This document shows, piece after piece, positions 1 through 11,900 of a stretch of 64,000 bases of DNA. Each line of letters starts with the position of its first letter. Position 1 is the first letter of the stretch. The DNA lies in contig CM072170.1 in NCBI GenBank assembly GCA_036850595.1, forward strand, positions 18,017,136 to 18,081,135. Direction: 5' to 3'. The notes below the pieces were generated by a model, which ran no database searches, was not told where the DNA came from, and saw nothing but the letters and a program-made list of their open reading frames with translations. A program made the translations under genes and the position numbers. The DNA is from Rhyacichthys aspro (lineage: Eukaryota > Chordata > Actinopteri > Gobiiformes > Rhyacichthyidae).

Positions 1-526
1 CATCTGATAATATTATTGTAAAGTGTAAGTCTGCAGCGTTATTTGGCTTCTGTCTTTGCCAAATGTAAGCCTCTATTTCTACTATTAAACAAATCCACTG
101 AGTTTCCACCAGGTAGAGCGGATCAGTTCAGGTCAGCACACCATTAAAAACAGATTCAATGGTAAAAGGTATAATGGAACAAAGGAGTGTTGAAATGGAA
201 CAGTTACTACAAGAAATATGGTAGTCTGTTCAAAGGCCAAGTCTAAAAACTGGCTTTAAAACAGAAAACAGTGATTGGTATTGTGCCAGAGTCTGTGTTC
301 CTGCTCCAGGAGCAGATACAGGTTTGCCTCTAGTATCTCTGGGAGTACTTTTAGTACCCACATGTTCCTAAAAGAACGTTTAAAATTAAATGGTTGATCA
401 GAAACAACAAAAGCAGAGAGGCATAGCCTGTGTACAGTGTGCATAAAAACAATGCAACACAATGAGTCTAAATGAACCTTTTTTTAATAAATCTGTCTTT
501 ATGCGGTGTGCGAGGTTGGGTCCTAC
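1..526 (-). other. Partial last visible intron of the SLC22 gene
   Basis: This is the intron after the exon ending at 527, where a GT donor follows. I looked for the next SLC22 exon, which normally carries an ELYPT-like motif, and found none. The remaining 3' exons must lie outside the window. I see no other structure here. Confidence 0.7.
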
Positions 527-3500
527 CGCTGGGGACAAAGATGGTGAGCAGACAAGCCGTGCCTCCCACAGCCAGGAAGGCCAGCTGGGAAAACTTGCGG
601 GAGCGGTTCAGGGTAAACAGTGTGATGGTCCGAGCAGGCATCTCCACAAGCCCAAAGATCAGCTGTGTCAGATAGATGTTCATCCCGAAGTCCGAAATGT
701 TGAGGGAGAGGCCATAGTACACCAGCACGTTCACAAACCTGGAACAAGTACTAACCACTTCATGTCTGGAAACAGCATTACTACCATCTTCTTACAGTGA
801 CATGGAGCACTACACATTTACTACACACAGTCTGTTACACTATTTGTGAGTCAACAGACTGCACTGCAGACTTATATATAATAACATGACTCTGGCTGAT
901 AAGATATAGAGACTTCATCATCATACAAGACCTAATTCTGGATCAGGAATTCCTGACAGGATTCACAAAAAATATTTTGCATAGTTTTCCACAGTTTCAT
1001 ATAATTATACATTTATGTCCAAAAAATCTTGATAAGAATGGCCTGTGCTTTGTTTACAGCTGCACTCACAAATATCCTTTCGAATTCACACAGAGAAAAA
1101 AAAAGAATAATTTTACACAATTTGTTTATGTATTTGTGGATTTTGTGAGTATTAGTTTCTCTAGAAACTACCACAGATAATCTAACCTCTATATCTACTG
1201 GGACTAAAATAAGTAATCCATGAACGTAATAACATATGGATATGACTATTCAGACATAATATCATTTTGACTGACTTAATATTTGAAATTATCTAAATTT
1301 AAATCTAAATTTTTATTCTAAATGTGAATAATTAGTTGTCAAAATTTAAGCAGCTTGAATAGGTTTTTAAGCCATTTGTCATCATAAAAACAAACTCAAC
1401 TGAAAAGATGAATATGAGTATTGATCCTTAAACCAAAGGGATGTACAGTACATTTTTCTGTAAAGTGCTGAGACTGACCAGAGGTAGAACACTATCAGTG
1501 ACTGTTTCCTCATTTTGGGCGTCCGCACTAGGTCGATGAATGAGTATTTTCCTTTCACCTCAGCTGTCTCTTCTATTGTATGCCCCTAAATCAAGAAAAC
1601 AGCAGCAGTTTGGTATAATGGTAATGATAATAAAGATTTATCATTGTTATAATCATTACCTGACACATCTCTGTGTCTTTGCTGAGTGGCTGCCCGTTCA
1701 TCTGCGCTGCTTTTCGGATCAGCTCCCATGCCTCGTCTCTCCTGCCACTGGCCATCAGCCAACGAGCCGACTTCGGTAACACCCTGAGGAGTCAAAGACC
1801 ATCCACTTGTTCAATGTGTCAGAAATCTGGGCCACAACCAGTCAATCTGACATACAGACATGATTTTCTTTTGGTACTGAATTACTGCCAAAACTGTATG
1901 TGCAGCACGGCTCTGTCAGTTCAGTGGACTATGACTAGTGTGGCTGTTTGCCCAGAGTCAGCTTTTGAGATTTTATAATTTGCTCTTTAACTAAACTTTT
2001 TTGCATGAACTTTTTATACTAGCTTTCTTTCTGACCTAGCACCTTTTCGTCAGCTGTCGTGGCAGTGCTGGGAAGAATAAAGTCTCTCACCAGATGTAGC
2101 AAATGAAGAGGAAGCCTGGTGCTGAGATGGCCAGCTGCAGTTTGCGCCAGTCTCTAATGAGAAATGCGATCCCAGCCAACAAAATGTAACCAAATCCAAA
2201 GAAGTAGTCTGTGATGATCCCAGCCAGCATCCGCTCCTTAGACCCGGTCCACTCAGTACCTGGAGGAAGCATCAAGACTTCAGTTAGAAGCTTTAGAACT
2301 AATGAGGAGAGAAAAATATCATCATAAAGCGTCTGTTTGCCCAGAGCTCTGACCTAAAACAAAAGCATTCATGATGACTCCAGAGATGGATGTTCCAACC
2401 ATAAAGCGCAGCGTGGTGTAGATGTAGAAGTCAGGAGCGAACGCAGCGGCCACCCCAAAGATGCTCTGGATCGCTAGACTGACGAGGATTATGATGCGGC
2501 GGCCATATCTGGGAAGACAAATACACACACAGTGTACAACCTTTCATGTCATAATCCTTAAGTTTCAGTCTTTTTAGTGTTTAAAATTTCCATTGTCTCA
2601 TTCTTTCTGAATGGAGTGCGCTCTACTCACTTGTCAGCCAGGCTGCCAAACCCCACTGCTCCCACCAGCAGACCGAACATGTAGACGGATGAGCCCAGGT
2701 TGTTCAGACTGCTGCGTTCACACACCAGGTCCCACTGTGACCAGAAAGAAAATCAACCTGCTCATGTAGTCACTTCTCCTTGATTTGCTTTTAATTTATC
2801 ATTAAAAAAAAACAACAAGCAAGAGGTCCTGAGTGAAGAGAGTTGGAATTTTTTATGAAAAAAAGATGAAAATTGTGTCTTACTATTGAATGTTGAAAAT
2901 ATGTAGTTGATATCGAAGCTTTTCCTTGTTTGCCCCATTTAGCATTTTGAGTAGTTACTACAGGTTATCACAGAGGCTCACATCACAGCAGCACAGGAAC
3001 AAAAGCACAGGTACCACAGCAGACAGGACCCTAACTGTGCAGAGAGCCCCCTGAGAGTGTCCAGCACATAACAGCAGGGTGTTAGATGCTGGCTGGCACA
3101 GCATACATGGAACGCCAGAACTAAGCAGCTGATACTCTACAGAAACATCTGCACAGAGTATAAACTGGAAGTACCAAGGTCCAAATGGGCCACATCTCTG
3201 AAGGTGCTGGAGAAAGATCAAGTCAAGATCCTGTGGGATGTCCAGATAAAGACAGATGAACGGGTGACAGAGTGGTGGTGGACAAGCAGCAGATGAAAGC
3301 TGCAGTAAATGATGATGCAATCCCCAGTGAAGACAACAACAGGAAGAAAGAACACAAGAAGCTGGAGAAATACCAAGGTCTGTGAGATATACAGAGGATG
3401 TGCCAGATCCCCATTGTTGTAGAAACTCTGGGGGCAGTGACCCCCCAAACTGGGAGAGTCTGTGCAGAGAAGCACACTCCTGTAGGAAAAGCTAAGACAG

Positions 3501-5720
3501 GCAGTGCCCTCAGGATCTAGGCCTCTGGAAGAAGACCTGGAGGAGAAGACAGCCCACAAGGCTGAGAGGGGGGGTTTGTGAGGGAGAATTTAAGTGTTCT
3601 TTCACTTATGACCTAAATGTAAAGTTGTCACAGACTGGTTAAGTCAGCTCCTTCCCGTTATGTCAAGGCCAACACTGCACAGATAACTTGGCTCCAAGTC
3701 TAAATTCTATCGGGTAAAAGTCATTCCTTTGATATGGCATTACATGAGTACTGACCTTCTATTAGGCTTTATCTTCTTAGTCCACATTAACATAGGCAGA
3801 CTTGTACATTCAATACTACACTGTGTTGAGTGTCCTGTCTCCGGGTCCTGCATTGATAGTCAATAAACTTCTCCTGACTAAGACATCCAGAAAGTCTCCA
3901 GCCTTTCTTTCTCGTGTGACTCCTCTCAGCTCCACGGGCAACTCAAAAAGTCCATAACAATTGGAATGAAAGAAAACTTATAGAAATTGGGCAGAAACTA
4001 ATCAAATTGTCATCTTTAACTTCTTTATTTGCTAATTTAATGGAGTATAGTTCATGCTATAGTTCTCATGCTAATGAGAAATACCATCAGTATTTGACAG
4101 TTCTCACATAGACTCATCAAAGCCATATAACACTACTCCCCATATTTACTTTAGTGTTTTAAGCCTATAATCAATATTTGTTTTTATGATCATTGCCATA
4201 GTTCACTTTTATTTCAAATCATTGACAATAGGCTAAATCACTTTTGTAATTTTTATTGGGCCATGTTTTGCTTGGCAGAATCCAGAGTTTTACTATTCTT
4301 AGAAAACATCTGATCAGATCTGAATGACCTGCACGACACATACCCAGCATGCATCTGTTATGACATGACAGTGTCACAGAAGCCCCATTTGCCCACCTCT
4401 CACAACCAGCTTTTGCAATGTATAAGCCATACATTGCAAAAGCTGGTTGTGAGAGCAGGAAATATCTGCACGGCGGGAGCTCTCCAGGCGTCTCCAGCTT
4501 TAACTCTGTCTCATATATCACTGTCCACAGAACCAGATGGAGAGACCGCCACATTTCTGAGCCCCAGGGGGTTTGACACATGGGATAATGGCCATTTGGT
4601 ATGCACCATCTAAAGGTCTCTGGGTGCAGAAAGGAAAACCATACACATGCCTGCAGATTACCTGAGTATAGAGGAGGATCTGATGAAGTGACAGAAATCC
4701 AAGTCCCTCTTGACAGAAGCCACAACAACTACTTTTGCTAATGGGCTCCAATTGTGTGAGTAAGGTCATATCATTTTAATTCATGGTTGTAGATCTAACA
4801 GAATATTCCAGTAAGCCTGAATTTCATTTAACTACATTCATTTTATTTCTAATATTACAATAAATTATATTAATGGGTCATAAAGGTTATTGTTTTCTTT
4901 CAGCAACCACTAGGCAAGGCGATGTTTCATAACTGTTCTGGTGTTGGCAAATTAAAATTGTATTATTATATGGTAGAGTTTTTACATTTACTTTGGTTTT
5001 GGCCTTGTTACTGCATATCAAACACATACTTACTTTCAAAGAACTTTACCTCTTCAGTATTGTGTGTTTTGATTTATGTCAGACTATTTAATGCAAAAGC
5101 AGCCCAACTTGTCACTTACCCCTTTGGTTATATCAGTTATAAAAGTATTAAAGTATTAAAGATTTTGTGAAAATATGACTCTGCCCAGTGCCATGAAGTC
5201 ACCACTACAAAACTATTGTTAAACTGGAGAGGCTTAGTAACAATAGTGATACCTTTGATTTTTATAATAGACATTTAGTATCAACATAGTATAAATATCA
5301 GTATAAGCAACACACCAAAAGGAATGTATTGTTGTTAAGGTATTCAATGCGGCAAGAATTCATATTTTGCGTGTCAGAAAATATGTTCAATCATTTCTGA
5401 CTGACCTCAGAGACTATGGTGCTTTGGAAGGTCTCGGTGCTGTAGTTCCAGCCCTGGCATTGTCCAGTGGGTGGCCTGTCCATAAGAGTGTTGTTAATCG
5501 GGCTCATACAGGACCACTCAGGTTCAAAGGAGGACAAGCTGAGGTTCAGGCTGGGTGTGGCCTCAGATGGGCGGCAGAGGTGAGGAGGAACAGCCCCAGT
5601 GAAGACTGAGACCAGCATGTGGAACGCCAAGAAGATCTGGGGCACACAGATCCACACATACAAGAGCTTCTGGAACTTTCCAAAACCTCCAATGAGGTCC
5701 AGAATCTCATCAAAGTTCAT
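527..5720 (-). CDS. SLC22-family organic anion/cation transporter (OAT2/OAT10-like), 5' part, runs off left edge
   Basis: Seven coding exons read on the minus strand: 5406-5720, 2631-2734, 2354-2508, 2091-2259, 1660-1783, 1479-1585, 527-738 (1186 nt, about 395 aa). Phases join without a break, all introns are GT-AG, and the last exons lie left of the window. The start at 5720 has a strong context (A at -3). The product is a plasma-membrane major facilitator protein. Exon 1 gives an N-terminal helix and an extracellular loop with cysteines and N-glycosylation sequons (NLS, NNT, NYST). Exons 2-3 give the family motif FGSLADKYGRR between helices 2 and 3, and exon 5 gives a degenerate SPRWL-type motif (SARWLMASGRRDEA). 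Exon 7 (YYGLSLNISDFGMNIYLTQL) resembles SLC22A13/OAT10 and SLC22A7/OAT2. From these families, substrates would be organic anions such as urate, nicotinate or nucleotide-like compounds; that is inference. Human SLC22A16 is also on 6q21, but the residues fit it less well, so I give no symbol. Confidence 0.9.
2970..3570 (+). mobile_element. Decayed non-LTR retrotransposon, C-terminal zinc knuckle and restriction-like endonuclease end
   Basis: In the large first intron of the SLC22 gene, the plus strand reads in several frames as the 3' end of a fish non-LTR element. A CCHC-type stretch (CRLCRE...VQHITAGC) comes first. A segment at 3271-3388 keeps one frame for 39 codons: it starts VVVDKQQ, contains AIPSEDNNRKKEHKKLEKYQ and matches the core of the restriction-like endonuclease of R2/NeSL-type elements. 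It ends with a ETLGAVTP-like tail. Stops and frameshifts elsewhere show it is dead. It lies antisense to the host gene. The exact clade is not determined. Confidence 0.75.
3629..3960 (+). mobile_element. Possible solo LTR
   Basis: The stretch begins TGTCACAG and ends CATAACA, so it has TGT...ACA termini. It has an AATAAA at 3862-3867 followed by a short CT-rich segment, the usual layout of an R-U5 region. I see no clear target-site duplication and no internal retroviral coding sequence beside it, so this is a weak call based on structure only. Confidence 0.35.
4397..4455. repeat. Perfect inverted repeat, 26-bp arms, 7-nt loop
   Basis: The left arm at 4397-4422 and the right arm at 4430-4455 are exact reverse complements over 26 bp, with the loop TAAGCCA between them. 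The hairpin lies in SLC22 intron 1. A 169-codon minus-strand open frame (4219-4728) runs through it, but its translation is not recognisable. Perfect arms suggest a recent origin or selection; which one is unknown. Confidence 0.85.
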
Positions 5721-6060
5721 TTTGGTGGCTCTTTCCTGATGTGTGTCAGACGTACTGCACTTTGGCCAAATGAATCTAAAGTAGCTTAAAAAGCTACTTT
5801 AGATTCCTTCCAGCAAGAAGCTGTCCAAGTTCAGGCTCAAAAACAGAGTAAAGTGAGTGTCCAAAATGGGCTGGGGTTCTCAGTCATCTGCTCGGAGTCT
5901 GTGGTGAGCTGTGCAGAGATCTGTGTTGATTTACTCAAATGCGACAGCTCTAGTAAAGGGAGTTCTTCAGTAGGAGGAGCTGCAGTGCTGATTGGCTGAT
6001 TTTGTGTCAGCCCCACCCTTTTTCTAGCTCCAGATTTTTGGTTTCACAACATGCATTATA
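5721..6060 (-). promoter_or_regulatory. SLC22 5' flank with a perfect 16-bp hairpin
   Basis: This is the sequence immediately upstream of the transporter ATG. It holds an exact hairpin: arms 5772-5787 and 5791-5806 with loop AAA, starting about 50 nt upstream of the start codon. It could lie in the 5' UTR or the core promoter, because I cannot place the transcription start. The 340-bp extent is arbitrary. Confidence 0.4.
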
Positions 6061-6962
6061 TTATATGTATCTTAAGTAACCCCTTTTAACAGAAGCTGTG
6101 ACAGAGTCTCAAATCAAAGATTTCTGAAATATAATATTCAACAAATTTTCATTGCCATGACAAAGCCTTATTTCTATCAAATTTGTTTCATTTTTTTGTT
6201 GTTAAAATCTGTTAGCAAAAAACTGACTGCTAAAATAATCCACCTAGTTTCATGTAGAATAACCCCATATGAATGGTAAACGTATCAAATACCTAAAGAT
6301 TGTCCTTTTCAAATTAATTCATGATAAAAAGGAACAAAGAGTGCTGTTTAGTAAATATAAGATAATTAAATTAAATTAATTAAAATTCCATAAATCAAAT
6401 GATAGACAAACGAGTAACAAGTTCTTAGTATAATTTTGAAGGGTGGTTTCACAAAGGCGTTCCCTGTTGTGTTGGTGGATGCCTGTAGCCTGTGTGTCTG
6501 CATTTGTCACTGGGATACCATGTGGCAGTGGGAGTGACAGTCTAAGCTGGTTACAAAAGGGGGATCTAGGCCCAGCAGGGGGGTCACTCAGTGCATATCT
6601 GCCTCATGGGGTTGTCTCTGCGAGCTATGCCTCAGGGTGGAGCCCTGTTATGAAGGCATTCTCTGCCAAAACACAAAAAAGAGGAGGCGGAGGACTTGTC
6701 CAGGTACTTGTTTATTGTTTATACACCACCAAAAGTTGATATCATTCAGTTCACAAATATGCTAATAAACCGTTGCTGTGCTACAGTATAAAAGCTAAAC
6801 ATGTATAATCTTGTTGCTGGCACAAATACAATATTGTACTATATAGTTGTTAAACCTGTCTTTAAAAGGCAAACCCAACCTGCCAGAATTTGAGCCTACT
6901 TTTAACTTGCAAAAGAATGCATGTTTTATGTGTGCCAGTGTGTAAATACAAAATTTTGTCTT

Positions 6963-6965
<3 letters not shown>
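6061..6965. other. Intergenic, no gene seen
   Basis: AT-rich sequence between the divergent SLC22 and ccn6 genes. The short open frames (for example 6443-6739) have no recognisable homology. Confidence 0.6.
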
Positions 6966-7287
<322 letters not shown>

Positions 7288-7365
7288 CACAGCAAGAGGG
7301 TGGTGGGTTCGTCAAAGCTGCGGTTGTTTGTGTGCAGGTCGTTCAGAAGTACTGTCTTTATTTGT

Positions 7366-7379
7366 CCAGCAGGGGGCGC
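7366..7379 (+). promoter_or_regulatory. CTCF-core-like motif
   Basis: CCAGCAGGGGGCGC matches the consensus CCASYAGRKGGCRS at all 14 positions. It lies between SLC22 and ccn6, about 700 bp upstream of the ccn6 ATG. The match is seen directly; binding in the cell is inference. Confidence 0.6.
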
Positions 7380-8059
7380 TGATGTTCATTTTCAGCTGCT
7401 TGGTGAGAGTGAATCTATCAAATGTTATCTTGAGTTTTCTGTAATTTTATCAGATTTGTATCAAATTGTCCTCTTTAATCTTTTGTCTAGTTTTATTTTT
7501 GATAATAATTCATGGTTGTAACATAAAATAACAGTATTCTATAAGAGCCTATATTCCAGGTAACAGAACTCAGAGAATGGCTGTCTTTTACCTGTACTGA
7601 CCCGACCTGTGCTGCTCTGCCACTGGACATGAGGGTTTCAGGGGCTGGCTGCTGCTGTAGCTCACCACTGACTCATTCTCACTCAAAAGTAGGTCATAAG
7701 TCAATCTCAGAATGTGAGGTCTGGGGCCTAACAGAAGCTGAAAGTATTAAACACATCGGGACATACTGGTCAACAGTAGGGCCTTTTTGTCCGAGTCTAT
7801 AGTGAACTGTCACACAGATGTTTAAAAGCAGCCTAATCCCAGTGTCCTCCACAGACTGAGGAGAAATGAGTGCCCAGAGCACTTCTGAAGACAAATATTT
7901 CCCTTCTGCATCAGTGAGCCGGGAAAGGTGTGTTTGTGGAGAAGACAGAGGGGCGCTTTGTGCCCCTCACTCACAGCTCTACCCCCTCCCCTCTGTTCTA
8001 AATACACCCCCGCCTCGGGCTGTTCTCCTGGAGCTGCCCAGACCATCTCAGCCCCAGAG

Positions 8060-8869
8060 ATGCTGTCACTGCTCTGCTCTGCGCTGCTCCTCATCCTCGC
8101 TGAACAGGTAAGAACAACATCTAAAACAAGGATTTTCACATCTGCTGAAACTGAGTAACAGGGACAAATTCAACATATGGAATTTTGCCCCCTGGAGCAA
8201 CAGGTAGGTTCTAAAGGCAACTTTGGTAGAGCTGGTTGTTTTTTTGTTTTAGGAAGGCTTGAATATGTGTTCAGTTTATTTCAGAGGCCAAACCAAAGCA
8301 GAGTTCTTTGTGCGTACAGCCTCTGAGGAGCTGTTTTCACACCATCCAATGAGCTCGCTCAGTAAACCTGGCAGACAGGCTTCAGATTCTTGGCATAGCC
8401 TTCAGTGACCCACTACAGCACAGCAATGACATCAGGCTGTGGCTCCATTATGGTCCCAAATTAAGTAATGTTTGAGAGTTTACAGAATGAAAAACAATGT
8501 GTTGTCCAACTGTTGAGATGACTGAGGCAGAGAGTGGTGTGAGAAGAAAACACCACACTGCCACCTTAGCTCAGGTCGTCAGGAAAAGCTAAACCTGAAG
8601 ATTCACACAGTCCGCACACAGTCATGTGACCATAGGATTAAAAATCACCTATCACAGCCAGGTGCTGCTAATCACCAGCCATTCATTCTTATGTTTTTAC
8701 AAACAAAATTGTAGAATTCAATAACTTTTTCACATAAATGTACATTTTAGACCACAAATTTGGAGAAGTATTCAGAAGTGGGTAGTAACTATTTACATTT
8801 ACTTTGGTAACTGAAAGGTTGTACTTAGTAGATTTTCTGAAGCAACCTATTTAGTTTCACTTGAAGTCA

Positions 8870-8901
<32 letters not shown>

Positions 8902-11900
8902 AAAACAAACAAACAACAACAAACATTTCTTTTACTCAGACTTTTATTTGACCATAGTTTGTTACTTTTAGATTTGCTTTTGCTCAAAGTTGACAGAGAT
9001 GTGTCTAGGACAGTTATGTACATTACATTCACAAATAGTCCATCATATGAATGAAAATAAGTCTTTATAATATCAACAGGAACAGTTCATGTAACTGAGT
9101 AAGAGAAACTGGGGTCAGGGGGTCCATGAGTTTGGACAGGATCACAGATGGGGCACAGCTAAGGTCCAGTCATCACTATCATCATATATGAATAACTGAG
9201 TCATTTCTGTTCTAGGCTTATTAATAAACAACATTCTTGTGAGGTTTTAATGTGAGGTGTACTGCCCTTCAGTTACACTACGATGGAAAAACCAACATGC
9301 CGGTGTTGGATGCCAACACTGAGGGCCACTCTACAAATTTGTTTTTCCATGGTGCACTTTAAGAAGCACCATACATTTCTGGCAGAAATATACCTGAGAA
9401 CAACAGGCTCATTACAATACCTACATTTAGATGGTTTTACAGAGGTTTGTTGCCTTGGGACACAGCAAGTACCACAGAAGTCACTTGCCACCGTCACAAA
9501 AAGTGACAAACCATTGGCAGAGTTTTCATCCACACTCAGCTCAGGGAATGGACAGGTAGCGGCTCACAGAGCTGGGTTCTGGAGAAACATGTAACCCTAG
9601 GCCCAAATAAGCATGTAATACACAGGACCAGGCCCAAGATGGTACAGATGACCCTGTGTTGTGTCTGCACAGTGTTTTAGCAGGACTGCGAACCATGGGC
9701 CATTTGTGGCTCCTCGGGATGGCAGGGCAGTGGCTGACCGTCGCCAGTTCTGCCAGTGGCCCTGTAAATGTGGGGAGCGACCCCAGTGTGCCCCAGGGGT
9801 CAGCTCAGTGCTGGATGGGTGTGGCTGCTGTAAAAGCTGTGCCCGGCAGATCGGAGAGCGCTGCAACGAGAGGGATGTCTGCGACCCACACAAGGGCATG
9901 TACTGCGACTTCTCCAAGGACCAGCCCAAATACGAGGTCGGAGTGTGTGCTTGTGAGTAGGACTAAATATTGCAATATTAATATGTAATAATCTTAGCTT
10001 AGTCATATATCCTGCCATTAATGCCACATAAAGTGCCCCAGGACGTCCTCTGCTGATAGACAGCATCACTCTTGGAAACAGAGGCTAATTTATCAACTGT
10101 TAAGTTGTGATATTGTTAATGAGCCAGATGCACAAGGCAGACCTCTTAATTTCTGTAGTTTTAGGACAAGTTGACCATGTAGGCTATTATAGCCCTACTT
10201 ATGTAGTGCATCTATTCCAGTCAAACATCCAATAGTTATATTCCATTGATTTTGTCAAACTCCAAATTCCACCAAACTTTCTACTGCGCCACAGCTCTAA
10301 GTATTTATTTTGTTTCTTTCATGGATGTATTATTAGAACATCCACAATTCCTTTACAGTGTTTGACCTTAATGTTTTGTCCATCTAGATTTATTATTGAT
10401 TTATTGTAAGGAGCCTTTGTGGCTGTGCATCTGTCCTTCTTCTCGCTGGACGTTCAGACAGTGTGTTTGTGATTATGAGCTGTGCTAAATGGCTAGCATA
10501 AATTATGTAGAATGACTGACAGTAAAAATGCTAAACATTTCATCTGATACCTGCTGCGTGTAGAGACAAGCTGCACACTGCCACATAGACATCAGATTGG
10601 TACAGCTGTTCTTAAAGCGCTGTTTTGTATTGCATGACTCACTATTGAGTGGTATTGTAATGAGCTGGTTGTCAGCTCAGCCCAAACCGTCTACAATCTT
10701 TGGCTTCCTGCCAGTATACTGCTAGTATACATTTTATCATGCACTTAAAGCCAATTAATTTTATGTGCAGCAGTTTGTAGAGTGTAATTCTATGAAATAG
10801 CAGTAGGAGATGCAATAAAAATAGCTGGTTCAACCATAAAAAAGGTTTGGAGAATCTAGATGAATATGTGGTGATGAGGAGATAAGGTCTTGAGTTGGGC
10901 ATGGTTGGCTACATTAGGAATACAGATGTCCTTTATCATAGAAAGACTGATGTTCTGTCCTGTCAGTGGAGGACCAGACAGGTTGGTGACTGGTCTTACA
11001 AAGGGAAATTAAAGCAGGGTTATGCATGTTTTTTCTCAGATATGATGGCTGTGGGCTGTGACCTGAACGGCAAGCACTATGAGAATGGAGAAGCCTTCCA
11101 GCCCAGCCCGCTCTACAAGTGCACATGCATTGCTGGAGCCATCGGGTGCACCCCTGCCTTTATCCAGAAGCCTGCTGGTCTGTTAGGCCCTGCCCCTCTG
11201 ATGGGCACTATGCCAGCAGGCCTCCGCAGCGCCCAGAGCCCCAAGAAGCACCAGCAGGATACCACATACATGTCAGGTGTGTGTTTGGAGAGCAAACGTA
11301 CACAGAAGGCCCGCTCTGTCTGGACTGGAATGCTAAAGTTTGCCAGTGGGAGAGAGAGCTGTTCGTTCCTGCGCTGAGGGCCTAGTGAGGTGTGGCTGTG
11401 GTTTCAACTCACACAAGAAAACAGAAAGGTGTCCCAGTTAAAAGGACAGGGAGGAATCACTTTTATGAAAAAATGTTTCAGTTAACTAGACCTGCTCAGG
11501 GCTTTCGGAGAACCATGTTAAATCATAAATTTATTCTCAATTTAAAGCCTTCTGTTTGATAAAAGGGTCTACAAATATTTTATTTTTAACTAATTACACA
11601 AGTTTTGTGCTTGACCTCAAAGCAAAAGAAGCAATTTAAAAGTAGTTGAATTTATTAATTTAGTGTCCGACCTTCCTGACTAGAGTTGGTGATGTCATCA
11701 TCTTTTGGCCATATTGGCTACTATTGACATCAGTCAAAAACACAAGCTCAGATTGATTGAATTAAGTGGATTAATCAGCACTATTTTATGTAGGCCTATA
11801 CACACCAAGTATGATCCTAGTGGAGCACTGTTCTCCTCAGTTGTACCACAAAAGATTTTGTGAGTTACAAAAGACCTGAAGTTTGGCCACTGGTTTCTTT

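Noticed and set aside
4219..4728. 169-codon minus-strand open frame in SLC22 intron 1
   Set aside because: No recognisable domain. It runs through the perfect hairpin and lies inside an intron of a gene on the same strand.
11277..11282. GTGTGT as the ccn6 exon 3 donor
   Set aside because: It ends the exon in phase 1, which cannot join exon 4 in frame. The GTCAGG donor at 11272 gives a join matching human CCN6.
10895..11377. 160-codon plus-strand open frame covering the ccn6 VWC exon
   Set aside because: It is the real exon (11040-11271) extended by chance into intron on both sides. The proper splice sites and phases fix the exon.
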